Assembly: GCA_963920765.1 (NCBI GenBank)
Contig: OY987246.1
Span: 126,501-190,500, forward strand
Length of the DNA: 64,000 nucleotides
Direction: 5' to 3'
Source: Ulota crispa
Taxonomy: Eukaryota; Streptophyta; Bryopsida; Orthotrichales; Orthotrichaceae
Positions within the stretch are counted from its first letter, which is position 1, and every line of letters starts with the position of its first letter. Made by a program: the position numbers and the translations under genes. Shown one piece after another: positions 24,589-37,568 of this stretch. The notes beneath the pieces are model-generated. The model did not search any database, was not told where the DNA came from, and saw only the letters and a list, made by a program, of their open reading frames with translations.

Positions 24589-25916
24589 TTCTTCCTGACG
24601 TGCGTTTGCGGGACAACATAGCTTTCCCGAAGTGATTTTGCATGAGGAATTATCAGTGATCACACACACATCTAAGTCTCCTCATGAGATACCAAATACT
24701 GTGGTTTGTGCACCTAGCGCAGTGCAGAAAAGCACAAGCATGGACAACTCTCTTGCATGAGAGAAACAAGTGAGCAGCCTTAGAAACCACCATAAAATCG
24801 TGACAAACCAAATCTTCAAAATGAGCCAAGCTTTGAAACCCCTATTGCTCGTCACACAGTCGAGCCAAGTTAGGAGAAGCTCTGCTCGACTGGGAGACCC
24901 GCTTTCATGGCGAGACTCGCTGATGTGTTGTTGCAAGTAGCAGAGGCAATGATCTGAAATGAAATAAAGCATCCCCGCGTGATGAATTTTGAACATGGAA
25001 ATTTCAAAACTAAAACCCTGCAACAACACACTTGCGAGTAAATTCGTATTTTATACATGCTACATTTTTATGTCATCGAGGTTGCTGATTTCGGTTGTGT
25101 CCATGCTAGCATGGCGACTCTTCTAGTGGAACAGTTACGTGAGAAGGATGAAAGCCTTCTGATATCGCCTAACGAGTTCTAAAACCAGGCACCAGCTCTG
25201 CACGGACACATTGTGTTTCGGTACGCTAGCAACTTCAAACATTGGACTCTGTACTTAAAAAAAAATTATATCACATTGTTCAGTTTTTAAGCCTGGTATG
25301 GAAGTGGTTAGTTACACACCTGCCTCGCAAGTAGATAGACAAATACAAACTAGGAGAACGGGCAGATATGTTGTCTGTGATATCTGTTGTTGTATTGCCC
25401 TATTTTTGGAGAGATAGGCTTGAACTCTCTCCATTCCTACGCTTCACCAGTCCCAACAAGAATCCAGAGCATGCAATCCACATCGATGACCTCAATTCCT
25501 TAACGTAATATTCACCAATACTGCTACTCACCAAACGTGATCCTCTACTAATTGTGAATGGGTCACATACTTCAGACAACGTCTCGATGTGGAGCAGCAT
25601 TACTGGAATCCGCACCTGAGAGACAGCACTAGGTGCTGACTTTAGGTCTAAATCTGAAGCTGCAACTCTCGACGTGAAGGGCTTGGTAAGGAGCGCAGGG
25701 AAGGGGTTAGCCTATGAGAATTGACACCAATAGGATGCTTTGATGCAGACATCCATTCACAGTCAGTTGACATTTGATTTGCTGCATCAGACAAGGGATC
25801 AGCTTTAGCAGGGTTTGGTACAACACTCAGTCTCAGCTGCTGCCAGAGCTAGCCAGGTCTCCGTCGAAGAGAAAGAGATTTAAAAAGCTGCAAAAGGAAA
25901 ATCAATTCTGCGGGGG
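24589..25916. other. no gene recognised
   Basis: Short open frames occur on the minus strand (24682-25029 and 25400-25615) but match nothing I know. The part nearest 25916 would include the 3' UTR of the TCX gene. A short stretch near 25300-25350 looks faintly tRNA-like but cannot be folded into a tRNA. Confidence 0.4.
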
Positions 25917-28900
25917 CTAACCTCTCCTATTTCCGAGTGAAATGACTCTTCGTAAGCAGTCTCGAAATTCAGATAAGATGACTCGCTCTTGGTCGACGTA
26001 AAGCTGAGTTTCATGGGATGGCGACGAATAAGCAGTCAGCAATGGGTCCTTCTCATTGCATATCAAAGCAAGGATTCCCGGCGACATGGCTCTTGTACCA
26101 CGCACTTCTCCTCTCTCAGCAGTCTCCGAGGCTTGATTTGCTGCAGTGTAGGCGGGAGCCATGGCTGCAGAGCTTGCCCGGTCATGGCTTGCATTCTCTG
26201 ATGTTCGAGTGCTGCTTGCTTGAAGTCTGCGACGTAGCGCAGACGATGATTCATTGTTCGACGGAAGATGCTCTGTATGCGGCGAGTTCGTTGCCACGGA
26301 GATGGGTCCTCCATTGTCCACTGCTGACGTTCCTGCCACAGGTAAAAATCTAAGGAAAGGAAATGCTTGAGTAAGCAAAGCTTCAGGGAGCAGAGAATGC
26401 TTCAAAGTTCCGATGATCTATTTGTGAACCTGGTCGATCCTGCTCTAACGAGCCCAGCACAACGAAAGAAGGCGAACCTGAAACTTCGTGTTGTACGTCT
26501 GCAGATACAATAACCAGAAGCTTGCAGAGTTCTTGGATGACTTCTGTGTCCAAGACGTCCGCCAGCAAAGATCTGTCGCGAAACACAATTCACCACTCAG
26601 GCATCAGTTAAAACAACACATGAAGATACACAATGCATGGACGTCGATATTGCAGAGAGGGAAGAAGGGTGATTAATTACAAATACTTGCAACGTCTACC
26701 ATCCAGGTGCAGAAGCGCTACCTGTTCACAAATGCCACAAGTGGCTCCGCACAATTAGATAGTGCAGCTACGTCTGGAGTAGTTGCGATACAGTTTTCTA
26801 CCTTCACAACGTTGAACTAAGCAGGAAAGTTAGAATAAAACCACCTCTCGTGTCCATTAATTCAGAAATCTCACAAGATCCAAGACCAGTTTGGGCGTTC
26901 GCAATATAATGCACAACAATTAAAGTGCAGGATCTTTTCATATATTAGAGAGAATGCTGTTTTGTTCAAAAGAATGCTTTGACTATTTGATATGAATTAG
27001 CCAAACAATATACTTCTGCAAATCACACGAAGCCTCAGACTGTTTCACTACCACGAAGAAATTATCTTACAGAGTATCTGATCCCCACTAAAGAACACAG
27101 GCAGGACGATGATAAATAGCCTCCCAAAACAGAAGGCTTGACCCAAATGAGTTTCTTCAAAAAAGACTGTCAGAAACGCCTCTCACCTTATTTGCTTGCA
27201 AACCAGGCAAGATATACTCAACGTCCTGCGTTTTCCGCTTCCTTGACAACGGGGACATAAGCCCAGCCACAGTACACCCAGAAGGCCGCTGCACGAAGCT
27301 TAACCCCAGTGCAGGATCACTAGAAAAGAGCACTCGCCTCTCATCACTGGTAATGAAGTTTCGGCAGTCTACGCATTTGCAATTCTCGGAGCATAGTATG
27401 TTAGCTTGATAGCATTCACAATACTTCTTCAAGCATCCCGACTTTTTGCAATGGCAACCTTTGTTATGTTTTGCTGCACTTCCATTGCCATCCCCAGCAT
27501 CTTCCTACACGGCAACTCAAACAAGATGGTGAGGATTCACATAACAAATATTGGAGGATAAGCGCCCATGATGGGCCCAAAAGGGAAACATGTGCTTTCG
27601 TTTTCCTAGCAGAATAGAATGTTACACTCTGGAAGAGACTCTGGCACTTTCAGAAGGGTTTCTACATGTAATAAAGAGCACCGCGACCAGGTCATGTCAG
27701 GCTTTCAGACAAATTCATGATAGCCAATAAACAGCAAATTCGATCCAGAATTAACGTTCAGAGATGCAAAAACCTGGGCACATGTACCTGTCCGTCGTTT
27801 GAAAAAATGCGAGGACTGTTAGCAATCTTCGGGCGGAAGGCATTTGGGTTCCGCTCCAACGTCGCCTCTACAGCTTCTTGCCTAACTGCCTCATGCTCAT
27901 TGTTGTTGGAACAGTTCACGCAATTACACCCATCGCAGTATGAACCCGACGCAAAGCATTCGCAGTACCTGCTCACATTGCCAGCAGGCATTTCTAAGGC
28001 CCGGGGTGTGATCAAGAGTCATCAGGTTTCCTAATCTGGCACATCACCATGTATATGAGTAATACAAGGAAATGGGAAACCAGAGATAACAGGCGTGGGG
28101 AAGGTAGCGGCTCACAGTTTCAGACAGCGAGAATTCTTGCAATTGCACTGCTTGCACTTCTTAGGAGTTCCTTCCTGGCCCTCGAAAGCTGGCCGAGGGC
28201 GTGCTAATCGTCTCTGAGGAGAACCATGCTTTCTGGTCTTTCGCACAAGCACACATACACAACGATGTCAGGAAAACAGGTAACCATGATGAAACATGAA
28301 AAACGATTGTGCGCCATTAACAGTGATCGGATCAATTTGCTGCGCACACATACACACCAGACACAACATTGAGAAGGGAATTGTCGTTCACAGATCCTGA
28401 AAAAGAAAGGAATCGGCGACGACACGACAAGAACAAAAAGCCCAGGGAGGAAGGAAGGTCACCCATGTATGTATAGTCCTACATGATTGGCTGGCTCGAA
28501 CGATGAGGAGATTCTGAAGAAGTTACTGGACTCCCATAAGCAGAAGTGAAGTCAAGCTGGCGAGGCACGGCCTTCCGTGCTGGCTCGCTGGCAGAAGCAG
28601 CCATGATTGACGCAGATACGGACCCAAGAGCAGAGCGAGCTTTTGGCAGGCTGTTCTCATCGGACAAGTGCCGCATCAATCTGCCAACAAATTATCATTT
28701 GAAGTATAAGTCCAGCAGAATAGTATCAAAATATCATTTGCAAGTCGTCTTCGAAGCTGGTGTGTGGACTGCATTACAATGAATTGTTCCGTTTCAACAG
28801 CTCCACATCTGGAGCTCATCATCAACAATTGAGGAGGTAGGGGATGGATCACAGGTTCGTCGGAATACCACACAAATGCAGCATGGATGACTAGCTTAGA

Positions 28901-29656
28901 TGGAAACTCATTTCAAGCTTCATATAAGGCTAAAGTGCTCATTTAGTTTACAGCTAATGTTGCACATGCTTTAGTACAATGACAAGCGACTCACACAGAG
29001 GGTGTTTGTGTTCAACGATGTACTACCAAACGAAATATTTTACCTTGTAGGAGTCGGCATCGACAGAGACGGAAATACTGGGCAGAGAGGCTGATCCTGT
29101 GGAGGTTGAATAGGAAGTCCATGAAAAGCACCGGCTCCATCTGTGCCCTCCATTCAAACCACAATTGGCAAGTCCAATAAGTTGATGTCAAGCACGCCAT
29201 GCAAGATTTACCCGGGATTGCTAGAGACCACAATTTTAGCCTTTTCTGTTGACGAACGTCACGACCTCAAGTGTTGTCCGGTGTAAGATCTGAGTTTCCC
29301 TAATTTCGTGCCAGACTCTCTAACCACCAAGGAATATAATGCTGCTCACAGCAGAGGTAGGCTCAGGACAGTAAGGTTTAGCAGCACGCAAGCAGTACAA
29401 ACAAGATTCTTCCCTCTTGGGCATGAACTTTTCGAAAATTACATTCTGGAATATCCTGGATGCTTACCATACTATCTTTGACTGTAGCACACATTAGAAC
29501 TATATCTGACATTTCACTTGGGACTGCGGGCACTCAGGATACAAAAAGGTCAGAATGTATGTATTCAACGAACTGATAGTAAAATCAGGGAAATGTTGGT
29601 GATTAGAAAAGAAACATACCAGGAGTAGGCGACAGCCCATTCTGAAAAGGGAGCAT
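25917..29656 (-). CDS. TCX/TSO1-type CXC-domain protein (LIN54-like)
   Basis: Nine exons join in phase on the minus strand: 29620-29656, 29044-29140, 28527-28680, 28116-28213, 27788-27968, 27187-27504, 26722-26816, 26478-26572 and 25917-26332, giving 496 residues. The protein has two CXC (CRC) Cys-rich repeats. The first spans an intron ([16 protein letters not shown], then [19 protein letters not shown]). The second is [20 protein letters not shown], then [13 protein letters not shown]. The R/K-x-NP-x-AF linker ([11 protein letters not shown]) lies between them. The C-terminus keeps the plant-TCX block [14 protein letters not shown] and the tail [21 protein letters not shown]. Family members bind CHR/TTYGAA-type promoter sites through the YCEC tyrosines and act in DREAM/MuvB-like cell-cycle control. 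The chosen ATG gives a short N-terminus, so an upstream coding exon may be missing. Donor choice after 28527 is the least certain junction. Confidence 0.9.
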
Positions 29657-31379
29657 CCTCCTCCAAGCGATCGTCCACTTTGGGTTGAACAGCCACAATG
29701 ATCGAAAAGCGGAGGAAGGCAGAGAGAGGATGAGGGAGAGGAGAGAGATCCCAAAATTAACTACAATTCATATCCCAACTCTTGGAACAGAGTGAGAGCG
29801 ATGGACACCAAATCCGTTTTCTTTCGAGGCACGAAGTTCATATTTAACTCTGCGTTCCCAGCATGAAAACTAATTGACTACAATGGCGTGCACTTCATCG
29901 CCGAGATTGAGCCCTGAAACCCCGGCCGACCTCCCTACAACCGAAACCTCTCGTAAGCTTGACCTAACGAATTCTGGCAACAGGGGATGGCAATGTTGCA
30001 CAGACGATTGCGATCCGACGCCCTCCCAAAGCGACCGTGGCCAAGTGCCACCCCATGGAGAGATTCCATGTGCAGGCCCGCAAGACGTTGGAACAGCGTT
30101 CAAGCAGCCAGCAGCTTCACCACGGGGCTCTCATCGACTGCAGCGAGCAGTAGTTAACTTAACTTAGTTAGTTCAAGAATTGCATGCATGCCTTCCAATC
30201 ACCCTCATTCCATCCTTTCACTCCATGTGTGAGTGGGTCAAACCCGAATTGATCGATGAAGCCTTCCCTGCCTGGCTGTTTCACAGTCCCAGCTCCCTCT
30301 AACTTACAGTATATTTCCTTCCACAGCGAGGAGTAACATTTGAGACGCGGGCGGAGGCTCATAAAATCATCGTGGAGTGCGAGGGAGGTCAGTCACCAAG
30401 TGTGGGGGATGCTTGACTGCTCATTGATTACCTCGGCCACCCACGCCCAACCCCAGCCCCCAAGTGCGCATTTTTAAGTTCTTTTGAATCCCGAGTTAAT
30501 GCATGCCTCCACTGAGCTTCCACTTGGGCTCTCCTCGTTGACCTGATTCATTTTTGGCCTAGCTTAGCTCTGTCAGAAACTTACGGGTACTCTATCTGAA
30601 AGGAAGTGTGGGTATTCGCATTTGGTCTCATTTTAAACAAACTCCGTGCCCCTTTCCCGCCTGCATAAATTTAGCCTTTGCTACGGAGGGTCCATCATCC
30701 GCACAGCGGTACTGTACAGTACTGTAGAATACTAATGGAAATTTCATCCAGTCCGTCGGTGCCAAATTCTCATGTTTTTTGGACGGACGCGAAGTGGATT
30801 TCATTGCAAAAATCGCTCTTGAATCCAACATTCGTTTACTGAACTGTCATCCACTAGCATCATGCTGTGCGTGATTGTGCCTGCTTGCGAAAGGTGCAAG
30901 CATGGTGAGGGCCTTCACGGTCTTCGTGAACTACAATTCTATTTCGAGGGAGTCTTCTAATTAATGATACGGATGAATGATGTTAGAAAGAGGAAGTCGT
31001 ACCGCTCCTATAAACTTTGATAAAAAGGGAATTTATTCACGAAGGGTTGGCATTCAGAGTGTCAGCAAAGCGGTCACGGCCCATTCACAGCAGGGGGTTT
31101 CACAGATATGAGCTGAAACCGAATCAAGTGAGCATTCTGATTGCCCGCTTCAGGGGAAATGCAACCCAACCCAACCCAGGCATCACGAGGAGCAGCACAA
31201 AATACATAGTCGGGGAGGGGAGGAGATGGGATGCGCACAACCTGGTGCGAGGAATTTTAGGGGAAGGAATGGAAAACCATTAAATAAAATACAGAGTTGT
31301 CTGGTGGCCGCCCTTCAGTTGGGGTTACTTCAATAAGCAGCTTCAAATCAACACAAACTTCACTAACTTATATACGAAA
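29657..31379. other. 5' flank of the TCX gene and downstream flank of the plastid gene; no gene recognised
   Basis: A 97-codon plus-strand frame (29874-30167) and its minus-strand counterpart have reasonable composition but no recognisable family. The remainder, 30.2-31.38 kb, shows nothing coding. By position it contains the TCX promoter and the 3' UTR of the minus-strand gene ending at 31380. Confidence 0.4.
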
Positions 31380-32372
31380 TTATTTCTGCTCCTTGCCGCT
31401 TCGCAATCTCTCAGTGATGTCCTGATTGTCTTGTTTGCCCATGCGGCCGAACGCCACTTCCTCTAAACTCTGCCCTTGCCTCTTGTACCGACCCCCTGCT
31501 TCCACAAACGCCGGGCAGGGCCGGTACGCCTTGATGGGGAACCACCCGAATCCTGGAACAGACCCCAGCCCGCCCAAAATCCTGCCCTCCCCGTTGCATC
31601 CCCCGACCTTTTCCTCCTTGCCGCATGCTTCACAAGCCGTTGGTGACACCGATCGCCTGCTCGACAGCGAGGTCGAAACCTCTGCTTCTTCTTCACCCGT
31701 GGCACTCCCCTGCCACCCCACCCCCATCCCCGTCGTCGTAGTCAGAACGAGTTGGAATTGCACCAATTTCTTCACACTCTAGTAAGTCGACTTCATCACA
31801 CTATTGTAGCACGTCCGTGTCCACTCACGACACCACTAGCATCTGCTTCATCCTTTTCACCCAACTAAACTCTAATTCGAAAAATGAAATTCCGGCATTC
31901 TGTACGCCTCTTTGAACAAAGAACCAAGAAACGCTCCTAGTGAAAATATCCAAATTTTAAATGAATTAATTGACTAATCATCAATGCAAAGAAAGCGAAG
32001 ATTCTATACTAAAAGAGACAGCTCATTGCCAAAAGCTCGTCAAACGCTAGAAATCACCAACAGAAGAACTATCACAAAGCCACAGAGGAAGCGAACCACG
32101 ACGACGCAAAGGGCAGGAGCAGTACTACTACTCACCTCACTCCCTGAGCTGGTGGACAGCTTCTCCTCCTCCGCAACTGAGCCGGACGACGACAACACAC
32201 CGGCCTGGGCAATGCCGGACCGGCGGGCGCCGCTGACGAGTCCAAGATGCGCAACGGGCAACGGTTGCGACACAACAAGATTAGGGGTAAGGCAGGAGAA
32301 ACGAAGGCGCTGAGGCGGGGGTATGGTAGAGCCGTGCAGACAGAGAGCGGAGGCGGCGACGCACGTCGCCAT
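31380..32372 (-). CDS. small plastid-targeted Cys-containing protein
   Basis: Two exons on the minus strand, 32136-32372 (79 codons, donor GTGAGT) and 31380-31709, give about 188 residues. The first exon has a typical plastid transit peptide: MATCVAASALCLHG, then a Ser/Pro/Arg-rich stretch with few acids. The mature part has a CEACGKEEKVGGCNGEGR motif (CxxC and a further Cys), then GLGSVPGFGWFPIKAYRPCP and AGGRYKRQGQSLEEVAFGR. It resembles an uncharacterised plastid protein family of green plants, but I cannot name it. The four Cys could bind zinc or form a redox pair. An alternative acceptor near 31770 would lengthen exon 2 in the same frame, so the junction is not certain. Confidence 0.65.
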
Positions 32373-34080
32373 AGCCTCCCAACAATTCGGAACTTAGCTG
32401 GAATGCAATTCACAAGAGGAGCAGCGTGAGTTAATTGGGACGGTCACCAGAGAGCGTGCTGCGCACACAGTCCGTCACTCCACACACGGCTTCCCTGGAG
32501 AAGAAGAAGAAGAAGAGAGGAGATGACATCCCTACGGACCTACCCTCTCTGCTTTTCTTTCTCCTCCGATGATGCCCTTCAAGTTTCTCAGTTTTTCTTT
32601 CTGCCACCTTTATCGACGGAGCGAACGAAATTACTCCAGCCTCGTCTGCTTTTTGGTCTGGGAGACACGCAGAGGGTGCGTAATTGCGCATTCCAAGTTC
32701 CCCGTCAAAACGTAAGTTAAAACTTAAAAGCCCATAGGGCAGTGAACACTAGCGATCCCAAAACTGGCTAAAATTCGCCCAGATTCTACCAAAAATCCAT
32801 CTACGCCACAGGTACATGCAACAAATCTTCAAAAGAAAGGAAAAAGAGCAGATAATCATACATGTGCGAGGGGGCGGCCGGGATTAGCGCTCCCACATCA
32901 ATCGCTACATTGCGTCCGTCAACTCTTGGCAATTTGGCGCATTTGCCAACTTCCGTTCTGGGCCGTTGCTAGGTCGCCTTGGCAGCTACTACTGCACCGT
33001 CTGATTGGCGACCCCTCCACCTGCACAAGCAAAGAAGTAGCATTAGTAGGCGCAATATGAGCGACTAATGACAAGTGTACATGTATCTACTTAGCATTGC
33101 TGCTTGCTCTGTAACAGCCTCACAATTATTTGTTTCAGCCGATAGCTACTTGGCAATGGCAGACTTGGTGCCTTTGCAGGCTTGGCGGATTTGGCGCTTG
33201 CTGCTTGGCTAGCAGAGCTTGCCAATTTGCCAGGGGTTTGCCAGACTGCCACAAATTTGTTGCTGCAAGATTGCGAGAGTTAAGGTTTCCTTGCTTTGTC
33301 ATTCAATCTTGGATTTTTCATCTCTTAGTTTCTGACGTGTTTTCCTTATGTCTTCCTAGAGTTCCTTCTTTTTCAAATCTTTGCATTTGTGTTACTTACC
33401 TGCTCTGCAGCCTGCACCATGCAGCCGTCGTTTTTGGTTTGAGATCAATGCTCCCCTAGCCCCGCCGTTCTGATTCTTTTGTTTCAGTGTTCCCTGGCCA
33501 CCCCAAGCAACAAGCATTGCAAGCTAGAGTGAAAATCTAGAGGCTGCAATCTGGCCTCAAACATTCACTATTGGTTTGAAATGCTGCGTTTTTAGGGGAT
33601 GTGGAAAACTTCAAAAATGGTGCCTAGATCTCCGAAGACGTCATCTGCAAATCCGCAATCCAAGCCAGCCCCTGACCCCTAGGCTTAGTTGCTCACATTT
33701 GTGAGTTTTTAAATTGCTGCTGCCATAGGTGGTAGAGCACTCAAACTCCGCCGTTTCTATTCTTTCTTGATGTTTTCTTGAGCATCTGCATTGATTTCTT
33801 GTTCATTTCAGCTTCAATTTGCTGGTTTTTGTGCTATGTTCTCAAATTACAAAGTCATCTTTTTGTTTCTACCATCTCTCTCAGCGGCTAAGGCATTTGG
33901 GAAACAGGGTTTTGTTTCACTAGGGTTTCACTGAGGTTGCATTGGGATTGCAATTCTCATTGACTGGGAGGGTTTATTTCGTCTCCTGTTGGCCAAGTGT
34001 TGCCTATCTTATGCTCTATTGCTTACTGCTTACTTTCCAAGGCTTTATCCAATTACGTTGTGGTAGTGTGGATCTATCCC
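32373..34080. other. promoter of the plastid gene and 5' flank of the hAT element
   Basis: No host gene is seen. Between about 32.93 and 33.25 kb the motif TTGGC/GCCAA recurs many times in both directions, as is common in the subterminal regions of hAT elements. I could not find a confident terminal inverted repeat or 8-bp duplication to mark the element's left end. Confidence 0.4.
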
Positions 34081-37000
34081 ATGGCACCTCAGCCAAGATT
34101 TCCTGAAAACTTTTGGTTTTGGACCTTTGGGTCCAGCCAGAATAGTAGTGGTATTGGAAAGTACTTACCTACTTTCAGCGTTGACGTCACGCATGTCTCC
34201 AAGACGCGTTTGTCCAATCTAGTGTTGCAACCTGCACCTAAGGGGGGGCTTGCCTTTGAAGTCACCGTTTTGTCACCGGCTCCTACTGTCGATCTTGAAG
34301 TTGTAGAGGTGTTGAGTGACGGCGAGTGTGTCTTTGGTGGATAGAAGGAGATGGAGACTTCATGTACTACCAAAAAAAGAAGAAAAGTGACCTCCAACAC
34401 TCTAAACAGACGCTGGCAAGAGGTGTGGGCTTGCAAGTACGCCTGGGCTGAAGCTGAGTTCAATGAGGAGGGAGATCTGACAAGCGTTCTTTGCCAAAGT
34501 TGCACTGCCGTTAGTGGAATGAAGAAGGTGATAGTGCCTAAAGGGGATAACCTCAAAAAGCATGAGGGGAAGAGGATTTGCCGCGAAGATGGAGTCCCCC
34601 TCCTCCACTTGAAGAAAGGCGAAACCTTCTATTATACTGATTTCAAGCATGTACAGTACTGCAAGATTTGGGCAGCGCGCAAGCAACCAACGATTGTACT
34701 TGATCTACTTTTAGCAAGCTTGGAGGGTGAGATGAAAAGAAAGGGAGTTTAATTTTCTACCATTTTTCAAGTTTTAACACATGGGCGCCCAATGTGTGAT
34801 TATGAACATGAGCAATTCCTCCTAAGGCATTTGAAAGTTAAACACTTGCCTAGGAAGCATTGGTCTGAAACTAGTGGGTGGGAGATGAGTGAGCATCTCC
34901 ATGGTTTTGTTTTATTGGCTTTGAGGAATGTTGTTCAATCTGCTAGGTTCATCTCTATTAGTTCTGATGAGGTAACAGCTATTGACAACACCCTTTGGAT
35001 TTGTGTGCATGTGTATGCTATGCAGTCTTGGGAGAGAGTTCCTCACTTGTTGCACTTATCTTGTGTATTGGAGAGTGGGACAGCGGACCATCTAACCAAT
35101 GTTATCATGGATACTTTGATGTGTGAGGAAGGACTAACTAGAGAGGAAATAGCATGTAAGTTGGTTTGTTTTGGGGCAGACGGAGTAAGTACATTTTAGG
35201 GCCCAAAGAATGGGGTTACAACACAAATAAGGGAGAAGTGGATTTCCTTCACCTTGGGGGCAAGTTGTGCATCCCATAGGGTGAATCTGGTGGTGGAAAC
35301 ACTCTCCAAATACCCTCTAATCTCTCGCCTAGAGAGCATGTTCCAAGCAATTTATTCATACTTTTGCAGGAGTAACAAATGTCATGCAGAGCTGCAAAAG
35401 CTTGCTGACCTCATGGAAACTAAGGGCAACTAGATGTTGCGCAATGTGGAGACTAGATGGATCTCCATGCGCAGCCTAGCCCAAAGAGTGATGTCTGAAT
35501 ACAAGACATTGATGGTGAAAATGGGCCAAGACATGACTGGAGGGCTTAGCCACGAGGCCATTGCTGCAGCAGGGGACAACTTCAATTTCTTCTCAAACAT
35601 TAAGGTTCTACTGTCCCTTGCTTGTTTTATTCCTTTGCTAAATTGTATTCATTCTTTGGTGAGGTTACCTTAGGCACATGATATTTTTATATGTGATTTT
35701 TTACAAGGTATTAAACCATGTCAAAGTGAGTTGGCAAGACTTTTTGTTGATAGATTGACTTCTTACAGCATTTTAGACTTCAAGACTTACAATGATTTGA
35801 TCATGCTAAGCTCTGAAGACCTTCCTCTCAAATGGAAGGAGATGCCAAAGAACATTGGTGCATCCTACTTGTATTTCAATTTTGAGATCAATCAAGTCTT
35901 TGGCCAATGCCATGACAAAGAAAGTGGCCAGCAAAAGTTTGTCACACTTGAGGAGTATCAGCAAATCTAGCACAACATTGAGCGGCAATTTGCAGGTTTG
36001 TACTTCTTTCTTTGTTTCTAATTTTGAAATTGTTGTGATGAAGTGCTAGCTATATTCTTTTGTCATTTAGTTTACTTCTTTATAAATTTCTTCTAACTTG
36101 GAATGTACTGATTTATTGGCAGGTGAGGTTCCATTGATTTATTACTACATGAAATGTAGGCTGCTTTTGAGTTTTGAATGATCAGGTTTGATATTCTAAT
36201 TTTTCATGGTGTCATGTGTTCAATTCTGGTTTGAGTTCATTGTAACCGAAATATGTATTGAATTGGTGCTACCTTTGGGCTCCTTTTTTTCTTACTCTGC
36301 CGGTTCTTGCTTGTCTGTTTCAGTCATAGGTCACGCTCTTCAATGTTCAATGTTACATGTCTGTTGGTCTTAGGGAGAAAAGGCAAAGTCTGTGGTTTTG
36401 TATTTTTAGACTTGTAACGTTTTTATTGGTTTTCTTCTTTGGTTCTTTAATTTCCTTTGGTCTCTCATGTTCATTAGGTTCACAGTTGGTTTGCCTTTGG
36501 AAAAATGGTTTGTCATGTTTGCTAAAGAATTGGTGCTTGCTGGTTTGCCTCAGGAGAAATAGGTGGAGGCCTTGGTTTTGTGGATTAATGACTCTATTGG
36601 CTTTTTATTCCATTTACAATAATCCTAAAACCTTGTTTCTAGATTAATGATTTGTTTGGATTTTTATGCATTTCAGATATTTCTTGTTGAATTTAGTTTC
36701 ATGTTTGCTCTTCATTTGGTTCATTGTTGGAATGCTGGTTTGCCTTGGGAAAAATGAGGTAGAGGCAACATTTCTGAAGATTCCCACTTACTTGTTTCTT
36801 GATTTCTTGTACTTCTTCATTGTTTAATTCACTTTGCTCTTACCTATTTAGTTGGTTCTTTGCTGGTTTGCCTTAGGAAAATAAAATGTTGAGGCAATGG
36901 TTCCTTATTTTTTTTGACTTGATTGGTTTTTGGTGAGTGTTTGTCTTTTTTATACAGATGTTGCACAAAACCTCTGTGACAAGCTTGACTGCAAATTCCC

Positions 37001-37568
37001 CCAGCAAGAACTTCTAGATGCATTTGGCATCATTTACCCTCAATATTGGAGGCAAGAGGGGGCAAAGGGAGAGTTTTCCTGCTCACTTGGAGATTCTCAA
37101 GAAATTCTATTGCCATGTGACAACCTTGAATGGTGATTCCTTTGGAGGCCATCCTACACTATCCCAAAAATGCTTTCTCAGGCACACTTGCACAATCAGC
37201 AAGCATTGTTCAAGATTACTATGAAGGCAAATAGTGAAGCTGCATGTGGCCCTCCTTTCTAGCAAAACCCAGTTGTGAAATTGTGAATGAATCTCTCTGA
37301 ATCACGCCACTTGACCAAAGTGATTTTAGAGTATTTTAAACTCGCTGAAATTGGTTGTTGCATGGTCTTAGGATCAGTGGAGGATGAAAGGTGTTTTTCA
37401 ACATTTAAATTTCTCAAGTCTTGCCACAGAAATCATCTTGGCACCCACTTACCTCTTGTGGTAAGAATGTTTGGTCAAAAATATTACACATTAGAGAACT
37501 TCCCTTACAAAGAAGCTATTGACTCTTGGAGGAATGCCATTAAGGTGGGACGCCAAGGGGATGTGTAG
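34081..37568 (+). pseudogene. hAT-type transposase with BED-like zinc finger, decayed
   Basis: From ATG 34081 (MAPQPRFPENFWFW) the plus strand keeps one frame to about 35.99 kb, broken by several stops. A BED-like finger lies at about 34.4-34.66 kb (VLCQSC, then NLKKHEGKRIC). The catalytic region follows with SISSDEVTAIDN, CFGADGVSTF, GASCASHRVNLVVE and NVETRWISMRSLAQ. An intron of about 960 bp (35996-36957, GT to ACAG) separates DVAQNLCDKLDCKFPQQ. After a frame change near 37.06 kb comes the C-terminal dimerisation region (GSVEDERCFSTFKFLKS, then HLPLVVRMF). Almost all in-frame stops are TAG, with one TAA, each explained by a single C-to-T change from CAG or CAA. It belongs to the hAT superfamily, plain cut-and-paste DNA transposons. 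Element ends were not found. Confidence 0.9.
35996..36957 (+). other. intron of the hAT transposase gene with internal repeats
   Basis: This T-rich, non-coding stretch begins GTTTGT and ends TATACAG. Within it GGTTTGCCTNNGGAAAAAT-like segments recur near 36490, 36541, 36738 and 36866, each followed by a GAGGC motif, suggesting old internal duplication. Confidence 0.6.

Noticed and set aside
25290-25360. tRNA-like stretch
   Set aside because: Some bases resemble a tRNA arm (GCCTCGCAAGT) but no cloverleaf with acceptor and T arms can be drawn.
29870-30167. Overlapping plus and minus frames upstream of the TCX gene
   Set aside because: No known domain, no splice sites that join them to the TCX exons in phase, and both strands are open, so composition explains them.
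31426-31782. 118-codon plus-strand frame
   Set aside because: Antisense to exon 2 of the plastid protein gene; Pro/Ser-rich only because of base composition.
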